A DNA stretch of 6,707 bases from Lutibacter sp. UBA4458 (lineage in GTDB: Bacteria; Bacteroidota; Bacteroidia; Flavobacteriales; Flavobacteriaceae), in NCBI GenBank assembly GCA_002390165.1, contig DGOU01000152.1, forward strand, positions 1,368-8,074, written 5' to 3'. The notes beneath the pieces were generated by a model. It worked only from the letters and a program-made list of their open reading frames with translations, was not told the DNA's origin and ran no database searches. Of the stretch, positions 1 through 5,917 are shown in pieces. Position numbers and translations under genes: made by a program. Position 1 is the first letter of the stretch, and each line of letters begins with the position of its first letter.

Positions 1-89
1 TTAGCTCCTTTTTTAGCTTCTTCTTTACAAGAAACAATAATTACGGCTACCGAAAAAACTGCTATTAATGCGATTGAAATTCTTTTCAT
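1..89 (-). CDS. Small lipoprotein, N-terminal part only (cut by left edge)
   Basis: The frame opens with ATG at 89 and is still open at base 1, giving 29 residues: MKRISIALIAVFSVAVIIVS, then CKEEAKKGA. This is a textbook type II signal peptide, with a basic n-region (K2, R3), a hydrophobic core at about residues 4-18, and a lipobox Ile-Val-Ser-Cys ending at Cys21. The product should be lipidated at Cys21 and cleaved by signal peptidase II. The residues after the cysteine are Lys-Glu-Glu, which resembles the K-(D/E)2 lipoprotein export signal described in Capnocytophaga; by inference the protein may be carried to the outer face of the outer membrane. The functional domain lies outside the window, so no role can be given. 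It follows the exosortase-associated gene on the same strand after about 65 bases, so read-through from that operon is possible. I see no convincing TAnnTTTG promoter in the gap. Confidence 0.8.
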   Translation of the reverse strand, partial: MKRISIALIAVFSVAVIIVSCKEEAKKGA

Positions 90-153
90 TTTTAAAATAT
101 TTTATATTTATCTTGATTTTTGTGTAATAATACAAAAAAATATGATACCCTCA

Positions 154-600
154 TTAGTTTTTAAAATTTCCATTTTTTTTGAGTTTTTGAAAGTAAAAGG
201 CAGGAATTAAAACCAAAACTAAAACCGGGTGAATTAATAATCTTCGAACATAAAATAGTAATAGGTAATTATTTTCTTGATGAAATTTTAATATCAATAT
301 TAAACTAATTGTTAAAACAATAAAAGCTATTACATATAGTTTAAAAGCAAACCGAACTATTTTATAATCATTAAAAAATAAATAAATAATACCAATGGAA
401 ACCATGCCATTTAATGCATACCTGATAAAAATATTCACAAAAAATAAGCTTAAATTTAAAGTAGGAACAGGCTTATTTAAATAATCTGCTTTAAAAAAAT
501 TTACCAACGGATCATATAAATGCGGTGCTATAAATTCTCTTATCCCAATTAAAAAGAAAATTAAAATAATTAATCCTAAAATTTTTAATCCGTTTTTCAT
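154..600 (-). CDS. Exosortase F system-associated membrane protein
   Basis: This 148-residue protein is very hydrophobic, with about four membrane segments (roughly residues 6-24, 48-76, 82-104 and 118-137). Polar residues sit within or next to the segments: Arg21-Glu22, Pro26 with Tyr29-Asp30, Arg60-Tyr61 with Asn64, Arg119-Arg120 and His124-Pro125. Its size, membrane layout, motifs such as the C-terminal FY-RR-LI-HP-PAFYFQK pattern, and its place directly after xrtF match the flavobacterial family named exosortase F system-associated protein. The biochemical role of that family is unknown to me; a partner, substrate guide or stabiliser of XrtF in the inner membrane is an inference. Its ATG overlaps the xrtF stop as ATGA (597-600), which implies co-transcription and translational coupling. 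The stop is TAA at 154-156. The call rests on remembered family features, not on a search. Confidence 0.8.
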   Translation of the reverse strand: MKNGLKILGLIILIFFLIGIREFIAPHLYDPLVNFFKADYLNKPVPTLNLSLFFVNIFIRYALNGMVSIGIIYLFFNDYKIVRFAFKLYVIAFIVLTISLILILKFHQENNYLLLFYVRRLLIHPVLVLVLIPAFYFQKLKKNGNFKN

Positions 601-1133
601 TTTTTATAAGAAGCAAATTTTTTAACCCAAATAAACCAAAACAAAAATGTAAGTCCGTAAATTAATAAAGGAAACACAATTTCATGTAATGTTTTTTGAT
701 AAACTGGATATTTATATATAGCAATAGAAATTATTGCTATTCTAACAATATTAAAATAATATATAAGTAAACCTCCACCAATAATAAATAAAACAGTGTT
801 TTTAAAACTTCCTTTAAATGCAATAATAAAAGCAATATATAAAATAATAATGCTTATAGAATTACATCCTTCAACAATTCTCGCTACCGGTTTATTATTC
901 ACTAAAACATTTATAGAAACCTCCTTAGTATGTTGCTGCATTTCTACATTATAACCAACAAAATTTAGTAGACTTTGTGTCTGATTAGCAACATTTTCTG
1001 TTATTGGAGCACAAGTAAAAATTGGCTCTTTAATCTGATTTTTTTGTAAATACCAAGCATACAAAACAAAAAGCAACGCATAAACACCAAAAAATTTTAT
1101 CAAAAAATAAACTACTGATTTATTACTTTGCAC
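597..1133 (-). CDS. xrtF: Exosortase family protein XrtF
   Basis: This is a 178-residue inner-membrane protein of the exosortase/archaeosortase superfamily. These are polytopic cysteine enzymes thought to cleave, and probably transfer, proteins that carry a C-terminal sorting signal. The expected triad is visible: Cys90 in VEGCNS, Arg131 in FNIVRIA and His150 in LHEIVFP. A first membrane segment (about 7-27) is followed by a probably periplasmic loop (30-88), and then by further segments at about 94-107, 112-140 and 152-170. The length is typical of the short XrtF branch and below that of full-length EpsH-type exosortases. The start is GTG at 1133. An in-frame TAA lies immediately upstream, and the next candidate (TTG, codon 11) would cut into the first membrane segment, so GTG is the best choice. 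No clear ribosome binding site is seen, as is common in Bacteroidota. It is coupled to the downstream associated protein by an ATGA overlap. No substrate with an obvious C-terminal sorting signal is present in the window. Confidence 0.88.
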   Translation of the reverse strand: MQSNKSVVYFLIKFFGVYALLFVLYAWYLQKNQIKEPIFTCAPITENVANQTQSLLNFVGYNVEMQQHTKEVSINVLVNNKPVARIVEGCNSISIIILYIAFIIAFKGSFKNTVLFIIGGGLLIYYFNIVRIAIISIAIYKYPVYQKTLHEIVFPLLIYGLTFLFWFIWVKKFASYKK

Positions 1134-1154
1134 TTAAAAAGAATTTTATTTTTG
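1127..1154 (+). promoter_or_regulatory. Bacteroidota-type promoter for the GAF gene
   Basis: A perfect -7 element TAnnTTTG (TATTTTTG) lies at 1147-1154, and a TTTG -33 element at 1127-1130, 16 bases upstream. That spacing is slightly short against the usual range of about 17-23. Transcription would start near 1158-1160, giving a leader of about 15 bases before the ATG at 1174. The -33 element lies inside the first codons of xrtF on the other strand, so the two divergent genes share a very compact control region. This is a motif match only. Confidence 0.6.
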
Positions 1155-1173
1155 CATAAAACTACAAAATCCT

Positions 1174-1632
1174 ATGAACTTTTCGGTATTAAAACAATCT
1201 ATAACTTCAATAACAGATAGTAAATCTACAATTTCCAATAAATTACAATCCATTTGTAATTTATTAAAAAACGAAATAGATTATTATAATTGGGTAGGCT
1301 TTTATTTTAAAAATGGAGATAAAAACGAATTAAAACTTGCTCAATTTGCAGGAAAACCAACAGAACATACAGTCATTCCTTTTGGAAAAGGAATTTGTGG
1401 ACAAGTAGCGGTTAGCAATGAAAATTTTGTAGTACAAGATGTTACCAAGCAAAATAATTATATTTCTTGTGGATTTCAAGTTAAAAGTGAAATTGTAATT
1501 CCAATTTTAGTCAATGAAAAAAATATTGGGCAAATTGATATTGATTCTCATAAAACCAATCCTTTTTCCAAAGAAGATGAAGTCTTTTTAGAATTTGTTT
1601 GTGCCAAAGTTGCAACACTTTTTAAACAATAA
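1174..1632 (+). CDS. GAF domain protein, free methionine-R-sulfoxide reductase family
   Basis: This 152-residue cytosolic protein is a single GAF domain. It resembles free methionine-(R)-sulfoxide reductase (E. coli YebR/MsrC, yeast fRMsr), which reduces free Met-R-SO with thioredoxin. Family signatures seen are NWVGFYF (39-45), FGKGICGQVAV (70-80), YISCGFQVKSEIVIPI (96-111) and IGQIDIDS (118-125). Cys75 and Cys99 correspond to two of the three family cysteines (E. coli Cys94 and Cys118). Glu106, Asp122 and Asp124 correspond to the substrate-binding acids. The third family cysteine (E. coli Cys84, in GKIACVRIP) is absent: the matching stretch here reads GKPTEHTVIP (60-69). Cys28 and Cys143 are extra cysteines elsewhere. 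The family fit is strong. Reductase activity is likely but not certain, because resolution of the sulfenic acid would have to use the remaining cysteines. The start ATG at 1174 sits just after a good promoter, and the gene appears to be monocistronic. Confidence 0.85.
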   Translation: MNFSVLKQSITSITDSKSTISNKLQSICNLLKNEIDYYNWVGFYFKNGDKNELKLAQFAGKPTEHTVIPFGKGICGQVAVSNENFVVQDVTKQNNYISCGFQVKSEIVIPILVNEKNIGQIDIDSHKTNPFSKEDEVFLEFVCAKVATLFKQ

Positions 1633-1707
1633 AAATAAAGTCTTTTTTTACTATAAAAAAAATAAAAAATTAATGTAAAAAATAATTTTATAATTAAGTA
1701 AGCGACT

Positions 1708-1715
1708 TATATTTG
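1708..1715 (+). promoter_or_regulatory. Promoter -7 element ahead of the small basic ORF
   Basis: TATATTTG at 1708-1715 matches TAnnTTTG exactly and is followed by GC, as often seen. No TTG lies at the usual -33 distance; that part is only A/T-rich. A transcript would start near 1722 and give a leader of about 27 bases before the ATG at 1749. It is the only exact -7 match that I see between the GAF gene and the small ORF. Confidence 0.45.
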
Positions 1716-1748
1716 CACATATTTTTACTAACCTGTTTTTAAATACCA

Positions 1749-1892
1749 ATGTTACATAAAAAACCCATAAAATATGTTCGTAAAAAAATTGCTTCACTTA
1801 ATAGTAAATTGAAAAAGGAAACCCACATTAAAAAAATGAAAAACTACAGTGAAATGGTAGATAATTTTCATAAAAAAATAAAAGAGAATTAA
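1749..1892 (+). CDS. Hypothetical 47-residue lysine-rich protein
   Basis: The frame runs from ATG at 1749 to TAA at 1890-1892. The protein begins MLHKKPIKYVRKKIASL and ends DNFHKKIKEN. It has 14 lysines and 1 arginine against 4 acidic residues, so it is strongly basic. It is probably mostly helical, with no signal peptide, membrane segment or cysteine. I do not recognise a family. A basic protein this small could bind nucleic acid or the ribosome, but that is only a guess from charge. Support for a real gene comes from the exact TAnnTTTG element upstream, the fit within the 323-base gap between the GAF gene and purH, and the purH promoter starting only after its stop. Against it, AT-rich DNA readily yields short lysine-rich frames by chance. 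Confidence 0.5.
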   Translation: MLHKKPIKYVRKKIASLNSKLKKETHIKKMKNYSEMVDNFHKKIKEN

Positions 1893-1905
1893 CTTTCATT
1901 CAACA

Positions 1906-1936
1906 TTGTTTAAACTGTTGATTATTACTAGATTTG
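1906..1936 (+). promoter_or_regulatory. Promoter for purH
   Basis: A TTG at 1906-1908 and an exact -7 element TAGATTTG at 1929-1936 are separated by 20 bases, within the range known for Bacteroidota promoters. Transcription would begin near 1943, leaving a leader of about 13 bases before the ATG at 1956. That is too short for a purine riboswitch, and no PurR-like palindrome is evident. This is a motif match only. Confidence 0.6.
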
Positions 1937-1955
1937 CTAAACCAACAACACACTA

Positions 1956-3482
1956 ATGAATACTACTAAAAAAGCTAAAACCGCATTAATATCTGTATTT
2001 AATAAAGATGGATTAGAGCCAATTATTAAACAATTGGACGCATTAAATATTAAGATTTATTCTACAGGAGGAACTGAAAGTTTTATAAAAAACTTAGGAA
2101 TTAATGTTATTCCTGTTGAAAATTTAACCTCTTATCCTTCTATTTTAGGAGGCAGAGTTAAAACATTACATCCAAAAGTTTTTGGTGGAATTTTGGCTCG
2201 TAGAGAAAACGCAGAAGATTTATCGCAACTTACAACGTATGAAATTCCTGAAATTGACATTGTAATTGTTGATTTATATCCCTTTGAAAAAACAGTTGAA
2301 AGTGGAGCTTCAGAACAAGATATTGTTGAAAAAATTGATATCGGGGGTATTTCGTTAATTAGAGCTGCTGCTAAAAACTTTAAAGATGTTTGTTGTGTTT
2401 CTTCCATAAATCAATATGAAGATTTTCTAAACTTCATTTCCAAAAACAATGGAGAAATAACCTTAGAGCAGCGCAAAAATTTCGCAGCTAAAGCCTTTGC
2501 TGTATCTAGTAATTACGACACAGCAATTTTTCATTATTTAAATAAAAATGAAACTGCTTTTAGAGCTTCATTTGATTCTGTTTCTACTTTAAGATATGGT
2601 GAAAACCCACATCAAAAAGGATTATTTTATGGAAATTTAGAGAGCTTATTTGAAAAACTTCACGGTAAAGAGTTGTCCTATAATAATTTACTAGATGTAG
2701 ATGCTGCTGTAAATTTAATGAACGAATTTAAAAATGATACGCCAACATTTGCAATTTTAAAGCATAATAACGCTTGCGGTTTAGCACAAAGAGAAACTTT
2801 GAAACAGGCTTATTTAGATGCTTTGGCAGGTGATCCGACTTCTGCTTTTGGTGGTGTTTTAATTTCAAACAAAAAAATTGATGAGAGCACAGCAACAGAA
2901 ATTCATAAACTATTTTGCGAGGTTGTAATTGCACCTAAATTTGAAAAGAAAGCTTTAGAAATATTAAAAGGTAAAAAAAATAGAATTATTTTAATTCAAA
3001 AAGATGTAAAATTACCAACGGCACAATATAGAACAGCTTTAAACGGACTTTTATTTCAAGATAAAGACAACAAAACAGATAACCAAAGCGTTGTTACAAA
3101 AGCAACAGATAAAAATCCTTCTGATAAAGAATTAGAAGATTTATTTTTTGCTTCTAAAATTTGTAAACACACCAAATCAAATACCATAGTGCTAGCCAAA
3201 AACAAACAACTTTTTGCAAGTGGAACCGGACAAACAAGTAGAGTTGATGCTTTAAATCAAGCTATTGAAAAAGCAACACACTTCGGGTTTAATTTAAACG
3301 GTGCCGTTATGGCAAGTGATGCTTTTTTCCCATTTCCTGATTGCGTAGAAATTGCTCATAATGTTGGTGTAGATGCTGTAATTCAACCTGGTGGCTCCAT
3401 AAAAGACCAATTATCTATTGATTATTGCAATAATAATAAAATGTCGATGATATTTACAGGAACTCGCCATTTTAAACACTAA
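1956..3482 (+). CDS. purH: Bifunctional AICAR transformylase / IMP cyclohydrolase
   Basis: This cytosolic enzyme catalyses the last two steps of de novo purine synthesis: formylation of AICAR with 10-formyl-tetrahydrofolate, then ring closure to IMP. It has 508 residues and is complete (E. coli PurH has 529). The N-terminal MGS-like cyclohydrolase domain (about 5-200) shows STGGT (36-40), GGRVKTLHPKVFGGILARR (65-83, Lys69), DLYPF (106-110, Tyr108), Asp128 and RAAAKNF (136-142, Lys140). The transformylase domain (about 205-508) shows LRYGENPHQ (212-220), LSYNNLLDVDAA (240-251), the catalytic Lys269-His270 in ILKHNNACG, DPTSAFGG (293-300), SGTGQTSRVDA (422-432) and ASDAFFPFPD (453-462). It ends in the typical TGTRHFKH tail. 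All key residues expected for both activities are present. The ATG at 1956 follows a good promoter. No other purine genes adjoin it; the next gene, mreB, follows after 52 bases. Confidence 0.98.
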   Translation: MNTTKKAKTALISVFNKDGLEPIIKQLDALNIKIYSTGGTESFIKNLGINVIPVENLTSYPSILGGRVKTLHPKVFGGILARRENAEDLSQLTTYEIPEIDIVIVDLYPFEKTVESGASEQDIVEKIDIGGISLIRAAAKNFKDVCCVSSINQYEDFLNFISKNNGEITLEQRKNFAAKAFAVSSNYDTAIFHYLNKNETAFRASFDSVSTLRYGENPHQKGLFYGNLESLFEKLHGKELSYNNLLDVDAAVNLMNEFKNDTPTFAILKHNNACGLAQRETLKQAYLDALAGDPTSAFGGVLISNKKIDESTATEIHKLFCEVVIAPKFEKKALEILKGKKNRIILIQKDVKLPTAQYRTALNGLLFQDKDNKTDNQSVVTKATDKNPSDKELEDLFFASKICKHTKSNTIVLAKNKQLFASGTGQTSRVDALNQAIEKATHFGFNLNGAVMASDAFFPFPDCVEIAHNVGVDAVIQPGGSIKDQLSIDYCNNNKMSMIFTGTRHFKH

Positions 3483-3488
3483 TTTTAG

Positions 3489-3496
3489 TAACTTTG
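3489..3496 (+). promoter_or_regulatory. Putative -7 element of the mre operon promoter
   Basis: TAACTTTG at 3489-3496 is an exact TAnnTTTG match, placed 38 bases before the mreB ATG. A start near 3503 would leave a leader of about 30 bases. The -33 region falls at the end of purH and has no clear TTG, so the promoter may be weak or need an activator, or mreB may depend in part on read-through from purH. The element overlaps the palindrome at 3493-3508. Confidence 0.45.
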
Positions 3497-3508
3497 AAAG
3501 ATTTCAAA
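3493..3508. repeat. Perfect 7+2+7 palindrome at the mreB promoter
   Basis: TTTGAAAGATTTCAAA consists of two inverted 7-base arms (TTTGAAA and TTTCAAA) around a 2-base centre. It covers the second half of the predicted -7 element and the predicted transcription start. The 2-base centre is too small for a normal RNA hairpin loop, which favours a DNA-binding site over a terminator. Such short AT-rich palindromes also arise by chance in this kind of genome. No regulator is known to me for it. Confidence 0.4.
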
Positions 3509-3534
3509 AAATAATTTAATAAAAAGTATAATAT

Positions 3535-4563
3535 ATGGGTTTTTTCGACTTTATGACTGAAGATATAGCTATTGATTTAGGCACAGCCAATACGCTTATT
3601 ATTCATGATGGTAAAGTAATTATTGATGCTCCTTCCATTGTAGCTCGTGATAGAAGTACAGGAAAAATTATTGCAACTGGTAAAAAAGCCAGTTTAATGC
3701 AGGGAAAAACACATGAAAATATTAAAACCATTAGACCGTTAAAAGATGGAGTAATTGCTGATTTTGAAGCTTCAGAACAAATGATTAAGGAGTTCATTAA
3801 AAGTATACCTACTATTAAAAAACGTTTTTTTTCTCCATCATTACGCATGGTAATTTGTATTCCTTCTGGCATTACAGAAGTTGAAAAACGTGCAGTAATA
3901 GATTCTGCAGAACATATGAATGCCAAAGAAATTTATTTAATTCATGAGCCAATGGCTGCAGCTATTGGTATTGGTATTGATATTATGCAACCTAAAGGAA
4001 ACATGATAATTGATATAGGAGGAGGAACAACAGAAATTGCTGTTATTGCTTTAGGAGGTATTGTTTGTGATAAATCGGTTAAAGTTGCTGGTGATGTTTT
4101 TACTGCGGATATTGCTTATTATATGAGAACCCAACATAATTTATATGTTGGAGAAAGAACTTCTGAAAAAATTAAAATTCAAATAGGAGCCGCAACCGAA
4201 GATTTAGACAGCCCACCAGAAGACATGTTGGTACAGGGTAGAGATTTGTTAAGTGGAAAACCTAAACAAGTTCAAGTTTCCTTTAGAGAAATTTCAAAAG
4301 CTTTAGATAAATCTATTTTAAGAATTGAAGATGCAGTAATGGAAACCTTATCTAAAACACCACCAGAATTAGCCGCTGATATTTATAATACAGGTATTTA
4401 TTTAGCAGGTGGAGGATCTATGCTTAGAGGATTAGACAAACGTTTATCTAGAAAAACAGATTTACCAGTTTATGTAGCTGAAGATCCACTTAGAGCAGTA
4501 GTTCGTGGAACAGGTATCGCATTAAAAGATCTTACAAGATTTAAAAATGTGTTAATGAAATAA
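3535..4563 (+). CDS. mreB: Rod-shape determining protein MreB (bacterial actin)
   Basis: MreB is the actin-like ATPase that forms short filaments under the inner membrane and directs lateral peptidoglycan synthesis with MreC, MreD, RodA and PBP2. At 342 residues it is full length. The actin-fold signatures are phosphate-1 IAIDLGTANTLI (11-22), the connecting motif LIHEPMAAAIG (135-145, with the ATPase-linked Glu138), phosphate-2 IIDIGGGTTEIAV (158-170) and the adenosine motif GIYLAGGGSMLRG (287-299). The N-terminus MGFFDFM is short and hydrophobic, suiting direct membrane attachment, which MreB is known to use. The segment around 224-246 (DLDSPPEDMLVQGRDLLSGKPKQ) is a version I associate with Bacteroidota. 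It is the first gene of the mreBCD-mrdA operon, and mreC follows after 21 bases. Confidence 0.98.
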   Translation: MGFFDFMTEDIAIDLGTANTLIIHDGKVIIDAPSIVARDRSTGKIIATGKKASLMQGKTHENIKTIRPLKDGVIADFEASEQMIKEFIKSIPTIKKRFFSPSLRMVICIPSGITEVEKRAVIDSAEHMNAKEIYLIHEPMAAAIGIGIDIMQPKGNMIIDIGGGTTEIAVIALGGIVCDKSVKVAGDVFTADIAYYMRTQHNLYVGERTSEKIKIQIGAATEDLDSPPEDMLVQGRDLLSGKPKQVQVSFREISKALDKSILRIEDAVMETLSKTPPELAADIYNTGIYLAGGGSMLRGLDKRLSRKTDLPVYVAEDPLRAVVRGTGIALKDLTRFKNVLMK

Positions 4564-4584
4564 TAAATTCTCACTTCGTTTTTT

Positions 4585-5415
4585 ATGCAGCAATTATTTT
4601 ATTTAATTAGAAAATTTAGATACTTTCTGCTATTTTTAGTTTTAGAAATTATTGCATTAATTCTTGTCGTTCAAAATCATTCTTATCAACAAAGTAAATT
4701 TATTAATTCTGCAAATTTTATTAGCGGTGGAATTTACAGCAAAGTAAGTTCTATTACAGATTTTATTAATCTAAAATCTGAAAATCAACGACTATCCGAG
4801 GAAAATAACCAACTAAAAAACTGGATTGAAAAAAACAAACTAGTAGCTAAAAATAAAATAATTAGCCAAATTGACACTAGTATTTATGCACAAAAATATA
4901 AGTATATTTCTGCTAAAATCATCAATAATAATTACACTAAAAGAAACAATTTTTTAACCCTAAACAAAGGCGCTAAACAAAACTTAAAAATAGATTTAGG
5001 AGTTGTAAACAGCAAAGGAGTTATTGGTGTAATAAAAAGTGTTTCTAAAAATTATGCTACGGTTTTATCTATACTAAATAGTCACTCTAAAATTAATGTA
5101 ACCATAAAAAATGATAATCATTTTGGAACGCTATTTTGGAACGGTAAAGACTATAACATTGCTCAAATAAGCGATATTCCTAGGCAAGCAATAATTAAAA
5201 AAGGAGATACTATTGTTACTGGAGGAAAATCTGCAATTTTCCCTAAGGGAATACATGTTGGTGTTATAAAAGATTTTAAATTCGAAAACAATCAATTTAA
5301 AGAAATAAACGTTACCCTTTTTAATGATATGAGTGCATTAAGCTATGTACAAGTTATTATGAACTATCAAAAAAAAGAGCAAAAAACCTTAGAACAAAAC
5401 ACTCTTAATGAATAA
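4585..5415 (+). CDS. mreC: Rod-shape determining protein MreC
   Basis: MreC is an inner-membrane protein with a periplasmic body that binds and activates PBP2 and links it to MreB. At 276 residues it is of normal length. A short cytoplasmic basic N-terminus precedes one membrane helix at about 12-29. A coiled coil follows at about 58-90 (SENQRLSEENNQLKNWIEKN core), and then the two-lobed beta domain. Family motifs are LNKGAKQNL (126-134), GVVNSKGVIGVI (139-150), HFGTLFWNG (179-187), and GDTIVTGG (207-214) followed by AIFPKGIHVGVI (217-228). A charged tail of about 15 residues (KKEQKTLEQNTLNE) ends the protein. The last 8 bases overlap the mreD start (5408-5415), which suggests translational coupling. 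Confidence 0.96.
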   Translation: MQQLFYLIRKFRYFLLFLVLEIIALILVVQNHSYQQSKFINSANFISGGIYSKVSSITDFINLKSENQRLSEENNQLKNWIEKNKLVAKNKIISQIDTSIYAQKYKYISAKIINNNYTKRNNFLTLNKGAKQNLKIDLGVVNSKGVIGVIKSVSKNYATVLSILNSHSKINVTIKNDNHFGTLFWNGKDYNIAQISDIPRQAIIKKGDTIVTGGKSAIFPKGIHVGVIKDFKFENNQFKEINVTLFNDMSALSYVQVIMNYQKKEQKTLEQNTLNE

Positions 5416-5917
5416 TTTAATTTTTAAAAATATTATTCGATTTATTTTACTTGTTTTATTTCAGGTACTCGTTTTTAATCATATCAACTTGTTTGGTTAT
5501 ATAAATCCGTTTATTTATATCGGCTGGGTTTTATTATTTCCTATAAGAAAAAGTAAAAATGCACTTTTACTAACTAGTTTTTTTCTTGGTATATTAATAG
5601 ATACTTTTTCAGACACTGGAGGAATACATACAGCTGCAATTGTACTTATTGCTTATTATAGGCTACCTATTTTAGAATTAGTAACTGGAAAAACTGATTT
5701 TGATTATGTGTTATTTAACGTTCGAAATCTTCCATTAAACAAATTATTATTGTTTATTTCTGTTTTAGCTTTTTTAGATAGTTTTATAGTGTTTTTATTA
5801 GATTACTTCAGCTTTTCGGATATTTTTCCCATTTTATCTAACACCATTTCAACAAGTATTTTAACTATAATAATTAGCTTTTTTGGAATTTTATTATTCA
5901 CTAAAAAACACAAATGA
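5408..5917 (+). CDS. mreD: Rod-shape determining protein MreD
   Basis: MreD is a polytopic inner-membrane protein of the elongasome that works with MreC. It has 169 residues with about five or six hydrophobic segments (roughly 9-24, 33-46, 52-66, 74-91, 112-132 and 143-164). The family's most recognisable region is GILIDTFSDTGGIHTAAIVLIAYYR, read here at residues 61-85, with Asp65, Gly71-Gly72, His74 and Arg85. The sequence is otherwise poorly conserved, as is usual for MreD, so the call leans partly on its place between mreC and PBP2. The start ATG lies 8 bases inside mreC. The stop TGA (5915-5917) overlaps the next ATG as ATGA. There is therefore no gap on either side. Confidence 0.94.
   Translation: MNNLIFKNIIRFILLVLFQVLVFNHINLFGYINPFIYIGWVLLFPIRKSKNALLLTSFFLGILIDTFSDTGGIHTAAIVLIAYYRLPILELVTGKTDFDYVLFNVRNLPLNKLLLFISVLAFLDSFIVFLLDYFSFSDIFPILSNTISTSILTIIISFFGILLFTKKHK

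Noticed and set aside
1146..1157. Three-codon mini-ORF (ATG CAA AAA TAA) on the minus strand just ahead of xrtF, a possible leader peptide
   Set aside because: It is too short to judge, it coincides with the GAF promoter -7 element on the other strand, and such frames are expected by chance.
1643..1662. Inverted repeat TTTTTTTA-CTA-TAAAAAAA after the GAF gene, a possible terminator
   Set aside because: The arms are pure A/T with no G:C pair and no U-tract after the stem, so the hairpin would be weak, and runs of A and T are common in this DNA.
2132..2407. Open frame of 91 residues on the minus strand inside purH
   Set aside because: It lies wholly within the well-conserved purH coding region, shows no recognisable family, and has no promoter; it is a shadow frame.
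2728..2934. Open frame of 68 residues on the minus strand inside purH
   Set aside because: It is antisense to the conserved transformylase core and its composition is that of a shadow frame.
3476..3487. ACTAA-TT-TTAGT inverted repeat at the purH stop as a terminator
   Set aside because: The arms are only 5 bases with a 2-base centre and no U-tract; it cannot form a useful terminator hairpin.
3603..3926. Open frame of 107 residues on the minus strand inside mreB
   Set aside because: It is antisense to a highly conserved actin-fold region with no independent support.
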